NCBI GenBank assembly: GCA_031257995.1
Contig: JAIRNN010000225.1
Span: forward strand, 1-17,446
DNA length: 17,446 nt
DNA from: Spirochaetaceae bacterium
GTDB taxonomy: Bacteria; Spirochaetota; Spirochaetia; Treponematales; Breznakiellaceae
Direction: 5' to 3'
The notes below the pieces were generated by a model. That model saw nothing but the letters and a program-made list of their open reading frames with translations, did not search any database and had not been told where the DNA came from. This document shows, piece by piece, positions 12,901 through 17,446 of this stretch. Made by a program: the position numbers and the translations under genes. The number at the start of each line of letters is the position of its first letter. Position 1 is the first letter of the stretch.

Positions 12901-14394
12901 ATGTTGGAGAAAAGTCAACAGGCTATTTGGCAGGAAGTACAAGAGTATCTCAATTCAACGCTCAGCGAGATAGAGTATGTCTGGGTATCGCCTTTGATGT
13001 GCGCTGGGCTTTCCGGTACGGAGATCAATCTCAACGCGCCGACAAAACTACATGCCGAAAAGACATCCAAAAAGTACGCGCCGCTCATCGCAAAAGCGGT
13101 GCGCGAGATTACGGGACAAACGGTCACGGTGTCGGTCTCTTGTCAAGCTGAAGCCGCGCCGCCTGAGTCAAAAAGTACCGGGAAGGTGGAGAAAAATGCG
13201 CCGGGAATCACAACGCTTAAAAAAGCGAGTACCGCATCACCGGTTTCGCAAACGGTAAATGTTACGGTAACTGCCGAAACAAATACTACGGCAACTGTTG
13301 CGGCACCCGTTGCAACAACTGTTCCCGCCCGTTTTCGGATTCCGAAGAAGACTATTGGCGAGCCCTTGCACCCCGATTATACCTTTGACCGATATATCGT
13401 CGGCGACAACAACAGTTTTGCGGCAAACGCGGCAAAGGCGGTCAGCAAAAATCCGGGCGCCGCATATAACCCGCTTCTCATTTACGGCGGCGTTGGTCTT
13501 GGCAAAACCCATCTTATGCAGGCGATCGGCGATGCCCTCTTGGATCAGTACAAAGTCATCTATATCACAGCCGAGAGTTTTACCAATGAGTTTATCCAAT
13601 GTACCGGCGCGATTTCTCAGCGGAACAGGATGTCGGCATTCAAAAACAAGTATCGGTATGTGGACGCGCTACTCATCGATGACATTCATTTTTTCAGTAA
13701 TAAGGACGGATCCCAAGAGGAGTTGTTCCATACGTTCAACGCGCTGTATGATGCAAACAAGCAAATCATTTTCACCTGCGACCGGCCGATTGCCGAGTTG
13801 AAAAATATCGCGGACCGGCTAAAAAGCCGGTTCAAACGCGGCCTGAACGTTGACCTGAAGCCGCCGAATTACGAGACGAAATGCGCGATTCTCCGTTCAA
13901 AACTGGCAAACAAAACAGTAACCATTCCCGATTCTGTCATTGACCTGATAAGCAACAATGTTTCTACCAATATTCGGGACCTCGAATCGGTGCTTACCAA
14001 GATTGTGGCCTATGCGGAACTGGTCAACAAGTCAATTACGCTGGAGATCGCGCAGGAGCAGTTGCGAGATTTGTTTGTTAATACGTCCCGTCCGGCCTCC
14101 GGCATTACTATGGAGATGATTGTCCGCGCGGTTGCCGACCATTTTGAGCTGACTCCCAACGAGATCAAGGCCAAGCAAAAGACCAAGGGCATCCTCTATC
14201 CTCGCCAGCTCGCCATGCACATTGCCCGGCAAATTACCGACTACACGTTTGAGGAAATCGGCGGGTATTTCGGCAAGGACCATTCCACCGCGATATACGG
14301 CGACAAGGCGGTAAGCCGTCGGATACACGCGAATCCCGCAGAGGAAAACGTCATTCAAAGCCTCATCCGGACGGTACAGGCGATGTCGAATTAA
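12901..14394 (+). CDS. dnaA: Chromosomal replication initiator protein DnaA
   Basis: 497 residues from the ATG at 12901. A GTG at 12880 is also in frame, but GGAG sits 8 nt before the ATG and the GTG has no such site. Domain I (about 1-80) is the helicase-loading/oligomerisation part. A long linker (about 80-155) is rich in Thr, Val and Ala. The AAA+ domain has Walker A GGVGLGKTH at 196-204 and Walker B LLIDDIHF at 257-264. Domain IV has YPRQLAMHIARQIT and the DnaA signature GKDHSTAIYGDK at 458-469. It binds DnaA boxes and opens the origin using ATP. dnaA is normally followed by dnaN; here it is followed by a palindromic repeat and no replication gene. Confidence 0.97.
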   Translation: MLEKSQQAIWQEVQEYLNSTLSEIEYVWVSPLMCAGLSGTEINLNAPTKLHAEKTSKKYAPLIAKAVREITGQTVTVSVSCQAEAAPPESKSTGKVEKNAPGITTLKKASTASPVSQTVNVTVTAETNTTATVAAPVATTVPARFRIPKKTIGEPLHPDYTFDRYIVGDNNSFAANAAKAVSKNPGAAYNPLLIYGGVGLGKTHLMQAIGDALLDQYKVIYITAESFTNEFIQCTGAISQRNRMSAFKNKYRYVDALLIDDIHFFSNKDGSQEELFHTFNALYDANKQIIFTCDRPIAELKNIADRLKSRFKRGLNVDLKPPNYETKCAILRSKLANKTVTIPDSVIDLISNNVSTNIRDLESVLTKIVAYAELVNKSITLEIAQEQLRDLFVNTSRPASGITMEMIVRAVADHFELTPNEIKAKQKTKGILYPRQLAMHIARQITDYTFEEIGGYFGKDHSTAIYGDKAVSRRIHANPAEENVIQSLIRTVQAMSN

Positions 14395-14442
14395 CGGATA
14401 CTCACACCCCATTCTATAGTAGAGTTATTTAGAAACCTCAAG

Positions 14443-14568
14443 CTTCTAAACAACTTCCGCTAAAAAATGCGGTTTTGTAAGGCTTTAGTGTAGGGCTTTT
14501 AAGCCCCAAAAACCGCAAGACTTGAAACGGACTTTAGTCCGCGACAACCAACCGGGTTGTTGAACAAG
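14443..14568. repeat. Palindrome-rich element E downstream of dnaA
   Basis: Imperfect inverted ends CTTCTAAACAAC (14443-14454) and GTTGTTGAACAAG (14556-14568). Inside are GCGGTTTT (14469-14476) pairing with AAAACCGC (14509-14516) around the perfect palindrome GGGCTTTTAAGCCC (14493-14506), and the hairpin CGGACTttAGTCCG (14528-14541). GGGCTTAAGCCC and CGGACTTTAGTCCG hairpins are typical of IS200/IS605-type ends and their non-autonomous derivatives, which is my inference. CCGCtaaaaaatGCGGTTTTG at 14457-14477 could also end the dnaA transcript. Confidence 0.6.
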
Positions 14569-14606
14569 TCCAGTGCTTCTACCGAGAAAATATAAAGCGG
14601 GAGAGT

Positions 14607-14735
14607 GGATGGGGGATACCCAATGCCGCACACGAAACGGGCGCAAGGTTGGGGCCCAAAAATGCTCAGCCACAAATAAAAGCAACAGGCCCCGTCTCCC
14701 CCTCGCTCCTGCCCTGCGGTCTTACGCTACCCCTC
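14607..14735 (-). repeat. Family B repeat, copy B3, followed by F/B mosaic tail
   Basis: Read on the minus strand, GAGCGAGGGGGAGACGGGGC, CTGTTGCTTTTATTTG, CATTTTTGGGC, GCGCCCGTTTCGTGTGCGGC and ATTGGGTATCCCCC parallel copies B1 and B5. The palindromic CACAAC part is missing here. CTTACGCTACCCC near 14722 repeats the piece at 1798-1808. The rest of the interval to 14792 shows no gene. Confidence 0.65.
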
Positions 14736-14792
14736 TAATCCGTGTCATCTGTGATCTCCCGTGACTTTACCCGTTACCGGAAAAACCGCCGG

Positions 14793-15890
14793 TCAGCTAG
14801 GGATGTTTCCTTTGACCTCGCCGGCGGCATGGTTGAATGTCCCGCCATACAAAGACGCATAAACGCCGCCGCCCTCCTTGCTGGTGTTACCCGTGATCAG
14901 TCCGCCTGACATATTGAATGTGCCGAAGGCTCCTATGTACACGCCGCCGCCCTCTTTGACGGACGTATTCCCCCGGATTTCCCCGCCTGACATATTCATA
15001 GTACCCTCGCCCTCAATGAACACGCCGCCGCCTTTGAGCGCGTGAGAATTGTCACCGTTTGACTCGATGATTCCGCCTGTCATAGTGAAGGTGGACTGCC
15101 CGTTCACGTAGACCCCGCCGCCCGAAGCGGCGCCGCCGCCCTGAGCGCCCCCGCCATTGGTGTAGTCGTTGCGGTTGTTTTTGATGACGCCCCCGGACAT
15201 GGTCATACTGCCCTGGTAGATCATAACCGCGCCGCCGCTTGCGCCGGTATTCCCGCTGATCTCTCCTCCCGCCATGATGAATTCGCCTGCGGCATGGGGT
15301 GTCCCGATGCATACGGCCCCGCCCCACAACTGGTTAGCGCCGGTAAGGACGAGCTTTTCACCCAGCGTTACCTTATTGTTGGTGATGAGCAGAACCTGTC
15401 CGTCCTCGTTCTTCTTTCTGTTCACGTCCAGAATTCCGCCTGCTACGGGATCCCCTTGGAGGACGATGGGCGGATAGTTGCCCGCTCCCGTAACCTCGAC
15501 CATTGATTCGTTGCCCCCCAAAGAACGCGGCGCGATTATCCTCCCTTTGATGATGATGACCGCGCTTTCGCCCGCCGGCCAGTTTCCGCTCCGGTAAACC
15601 GCCCTTATGCGGGACAACGCGGCCGGGACGGATGCGAGCATGGACGAACTGTCGGTTCCGGTATGGGAATCGTTCCCGTCCTCGGAAACATACCAGACAC
15701 GGCTTTGCGGTATTGACGGCGACGGCGGCGGCGGTTCTTGCGGATGGGCCTCCTCCTTGCCGGGATCGGCGGTCTGGCCATCCTTAGAACCGAAATCAAG
15801 AAACGAGAGCTTATCGCACCCTGATATACCAATCAGAAAAACAAACGTCACGCAAAGACGAAATGGCAAAAAGAAAAATTTGCTGTTCAA
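14793..15890 (-). CDS. Right-handed beta-helix repeat lipoprotein
   Basis: 365 residues, probably exported and lipid-anchored. The N-terminus has FRLCVTFVFLIGISGC, with the lipobox Cys at 25, followed by a proline/charge-rich spacer to about residue 63. A short WYVSEDGNDSHTG motif (66-78) opens the mature domain, as in many spirochaete surface beta-helix proteins. From about 203, some six imperfect turns carry FTMSGGxIxGNT then GGGVYI, which stack into a beta-helix. The role is unknown; adhesion, binding of polysaccharide or antigenic surface display are possible. I chose TTG at 15890 because AGAGGAG stands 6 nt upstream and no ATG gives an intact signal peptide. A 17-bp-spaced promoter lies at 15948-15976. 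The turns nearest the C-terminus are the most regular, and the protein ends abruptly after the last, so it may be a shortened member. Confidence 0.85.
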   Translation of the reverse strand: MNSKFFFLPFRLCVTFVFLIGISGCDKLSFLDFGSKDGQTADPGKEEAHPQEPPPPSPSIPQSRVWYVSEDGNDSHTGTDSSSMLASVPAALSRIRAVYRSGNWPAGESAVIIIKGRIIAPRSLGGNESMVEVTGAGNYPPIVLQGDPVAGGILDVNRKKNEDGQVLLITNNKVTLGEKLVLTGANQLWGGAVCIGTPHAAGEFIMAGGEISGNTGASGGAVMIYQGSMTMSGGVIKNNRNDYTNGGGAQGGGAASGGGVYVNGQSTFTMTGGIIESNGDNSHALKGGGVFIEGEGTMNMSGGEIRGNTSVKEGGGVYIGAFGTFNMSGGLITGNTSKEGGGVYASLYGGTFNHAAGEVKGNIPS

Positions 15891-15947
15891 GATGTACTCC
15901 TCTTATGCTGTATAGAAATTCTTAACGATATCACAACATATACTACT

Positions 15948-15976
15948 AATATACAGAAAATTTTGCCGCGAGGCAA
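15948..15976 (-). promoter_or_regulatory. Promoter of the beta-helix lipoprotein gene
   Basis: On the minus strand, TTGCCT (15976-15971), a 17-bp spacer and TATATT (15953-15948). It lies 58 bp upstream of the TTG start, with AT-rich DNA between. Confidence 0.6.
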
Positions 15977-16020
15977 GAGAAAAAGGCAATTTTCTACGGT
16001 AAACGCACGAAAATACAATT

Positions 16021-16036
16021 GAGGCGCGTTCAAAAC
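16021..16036 (+). repeat. Solitary family A/D-type element end
   Basis: GAGGCGCGTTCAAAAC after AATT matches the AATTGAG..TGTTTCAAAAC ends of A3 and D2. No opposite end or interior is attached; it directly precedes copy B4. Confidence 0.4.
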
Positions 16037-16097
16037 CGGTATAAAATCTAGCCAAACGTTACACCGGGGCGAGGCATCCTTGATGCCTTCGGGGAGT

Positions 16098-16385
16098 GGG
16101 TTTGCCGGGACCTTGGCGCATTTATCTACCTTGAAACATTTATGGGTGCCGTACTGCCGGAATGATTAAATAATCCCCGCCCTGAAGGGCGGAGTATTGA
16201 AGATTTCTCCTTGAAGTCTTTGCGTATGCGGGGAAACAAATCCCCCGCACCCCCAAATTTACGCCCTAAAGGGCGGGGAATTAACCCTAGAGGGATTAAA
16301 CGCGCCTAGCATAACCCTAGTTGTGACTTGACACAACCGTTGCGCCCGTTTCGCGCGCGGTAACGGGTGCCGCATAGCCGTCCGC
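16098..16385 (+). repeat. Family B repeat, copy B4, split by element C
   Basis: The left part (16098-16163) reads GCGCATTTATCTACCTTGAA, CATTTATGGGTGCC and GCCGGAATG. The right part (16301-16385) reads CGCGCCTAGCATAACCC, CACAACcGTTGCG and GCGCGGTAACGGGTGCC. In B2 (6653-6790) these are contiguous. The 137 bp between them is element C with its duplicated flank. Confidence 0.75.
16164..16300. mobile_element. Element C: 123-bp triple-hairpin insertion in B4
   Basis: The body (16171-16293) starts TAATCCCCGCCCTgaAGGGC and ends GCCCTaaAGGGCGGGGAATT plus AACCCTAGAGG. Hairpins: CCGCCCT/AGGGCGG (16177-16192), GCGGGG/CCCCGC (16228-16248) and CGCCCT/AGGGCG (16262-16275). GATTAAA flanks it directly on both sides (16164-16170 and 16294-16300). 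Terminal CCCCGCCCTnnAGGGCGG hairpins are typical of non-autonomous IS200/IS605-like elements, although those do not usually make target duplications. It is too small to encode a protein. Confidence 0.7.
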
Positions 16386-16635
16386 AGGCAGCGGCTCTCC
16401 GGCCTGCCGACAAGCCATCACACTAGATGGCACAGAGTGACACAGCCGCATGGAGGCAGCGTTCAAGCGGCGTATCGACATGTTATCTCAGTAAATAGTA
16501 CCGTGAGTGCCCCGCAGACTTTATTGCTTAACTTGTTGTCAGTGGGAAGCCGCGGCAAATTGCCGGCCCCTCGCTTCTGCCCGCTCTCCGGTCGATATGG
16601 CCGCACCTACGGCGCGTCCACACCTCCCTCCGTTT
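16386..16635. other. Intergenic, with family F module F5
   Basis: No gene is seen here. At 16543-16577, GGGAAGCCGCGGCAAATTGC and CGGCCCCTCGC form the family F hairpin (GCGGCAA/TTGCCGG). The rest is unassigned; I looked for a tRNA and found none. Confidence 0.5.
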
Positions 16636-16790
16636 GGTCATCCCCTATCCCCTCTGCGGCGCCCAATGCCGCACACGAAACATTGAGCGTGTTTTAGCAT
16701 TTCTACAGCACGGCGCCCATAAATATTTCGCCGTAATAAAAGCAACAGGGCCCCGGTAGCCCCCACAACGCCCCCGGCCTTTAATCACAG
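16636..16790 (-). repeat. Family B repeat, copy B5
   Basis: Read on the minus strand, GGGGGCGTTGTGGGGG, CGGGGCCCTGTTGC, AATATTTATGGGCGCCGTGC, GCTCAATGTTTCGTGTGCGG and CATTGGGCGCCGCAGAGGGG follow the order of B2. The CACAAC palindrome is replaced by GCTCAATGTTTCG, the form also seen in A3 (12333-12345). Confidence 0.7.
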
Positions 16791-16916
16791 CTTCAATCAC
16801 GGGCTTTCATTACGGCTTTAATCACGGGGAACCGCAGATTTCACAGATTAAAGAGAGGCGCGGTATGAAAAGTCCGCGTTCATCTGCTTCATCCGCATTC
16901 ATCCTATGTTATTTTG

Positions 16917-17446
16917 TCAAGCAGAGACCTCCTTTTTCTCCAACTTTTTTATTTTATAATAACGCGGTTTCTTTGCCAAAGCCTCGTTACTCATCCCACA
17001 GTAGTATTCCCGCCGCTTCATCAGCAGCTGCGCCAGCCCCGCTGTCTTCCGCGCCGCCGCCGCGCTCTTCTTCTTGCCCGTCCTCCCCGTTAATTCCCCG
17101 TATTTCGCGAACAGCGGCCCCTTCCCGCCCCCCGCCATCACCCATACCCCCCAGCACGACAGCCCGTGCCGGACGGCAAAAATGACTCCCCGCTACGCTC
17201 CCGTACCGCTCCGTTTTCCCCGAACAATCCGCCCGCGGCGTAAGTCCCGCGTAACCGGCCGCCCGTCCCCAGGCACGCCGGCAGCGCCGCCGCTATTTCT
17301 ATCCCTATACCGGGGACGCTCAAAATATGCGGCGCAAGCTCTTTGCCCTTCGCCCGCTCCGCCCCTTTCTCTTTCATCCCCCCAAGCCGCGTCTCAAACA
17401 GTGCGCGCCGCTCCTCCGGCAGCCCGGCGCGTCCCCGCATCTCCTC
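16917..17446 (-). pseudogene. IS110-family transposase, C-terminal part, frameshifted and cut by the window edge
   Basis: Reading leftward from the window edge, the frame gives KELAPHILSVPGIGIEIAAA and LPACLGTGGR, the helix-hairpin-helix PGIG motif of the IS110 C-terminal (Transposase_20) domain. The frame then slips near 17245: RYAGLTPRADCSGKTERYGS continues in a second frame, matching the YAGLxPxxxxSGxxxxxGxI block that carries the family's C-terminal serine region. A second slip near 17150 restores GPLFAKYGELTGRTGKKKSA to a stop at 16917. At least two indels make this part non-functional unless they are sequencing errors. The N-terminal RuvC-like DEDD domain and the left end, where IS110 elements encode bridge RNA, lie outside the window. 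Confidence 0.75.

Noticed and set aside
1..17446. tRNA, rRNA or CRISPR arrays.
   Set aside because: I looked in the intergenic spaces for a TTCGA-type T-loop with flanking acceptor pairing and for evenly spaced repeats and found none; the repeats here are dispersed, not arrayed.

Overview
The window looks like part of a spirochaete chromosome, most likely from a gut or termite-type Treponema relative. This rests on roughly 50% GC content, a TTG-started lipoprotein with SGGxIxGN beta-helix repeats, a dnaA gene standing alone, an rpoN gene, and heavily repeat-loaded intergenic DNA. The assignment is an inference from gene content, since no rRNA or other phylogenetic marker apart from DnaA and RpoN is present.

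Layout: argG lies on the minus strand (444-1643), flanked by GC-rich repeat modules. A frameshifted REP-associated-type (Y1-like) transposase relic follows on the plus strand (1995-2502). Next is a minus-strand three-gene operon, read from 5922 down to 2826: a TauE/SafE-type permease, an ornithine cyclodeaminase/mu-crystallin family oxidoreductase and a YkvI-type membrane transporter. It has a near-consensus promoter at 5952-5980, a terminator-like hairpin before the last gene and a terminator after it. rpoN (sigma-54) is on the plus strand at 6917-8308. An overlapping two-gene cassette of unknown function follows on the minus strand (9142-8371). A 666-residue protein with a C-terminal pRiA4b ORF-3-like domain occupies 10016-12016, and dnaA with a cluster of DnaA boxes occupies 12602-14394. 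A beta-helix lipoprotein lies on the minus strand (15890-14793). The window ends in a broken, truncated IS110-type transposase.

Almost every intergenic space holds interspersed repeats. I distinguish several families. A is three copies of a 400-460 bp foldback element with terminal inverted repeats and a covarying internal hairpin. B is a roughly 120-150 bp GC-rich module built round the palindrome GGCACAACcGTTGTGCC, with at least five copies plus cores embedded in family A. F is a GGGGAAGTCGCGGC hairpin module. D is two copies of a roughly 115 bp element end. C is a 123 bp triple-hairpin element inserted inside one B copy. E is a palindromic element just after dnaA.

The core genes (argG, rpoN, dnaA) do not form a pathway together. 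Their common feature is that their control regions abut or contain these repeats. The most interesting signals are the family A covariation, a shared promoter module in front of rpoN and the 666-residue gene (placing rpoN as a probable leaderless transcript), paired DnaA boxes at 11 bp spacing, and the permease/reductase/transporter operon, whose reductase lacks the acidic residue expected of a true ornithine cyclodeaminase.
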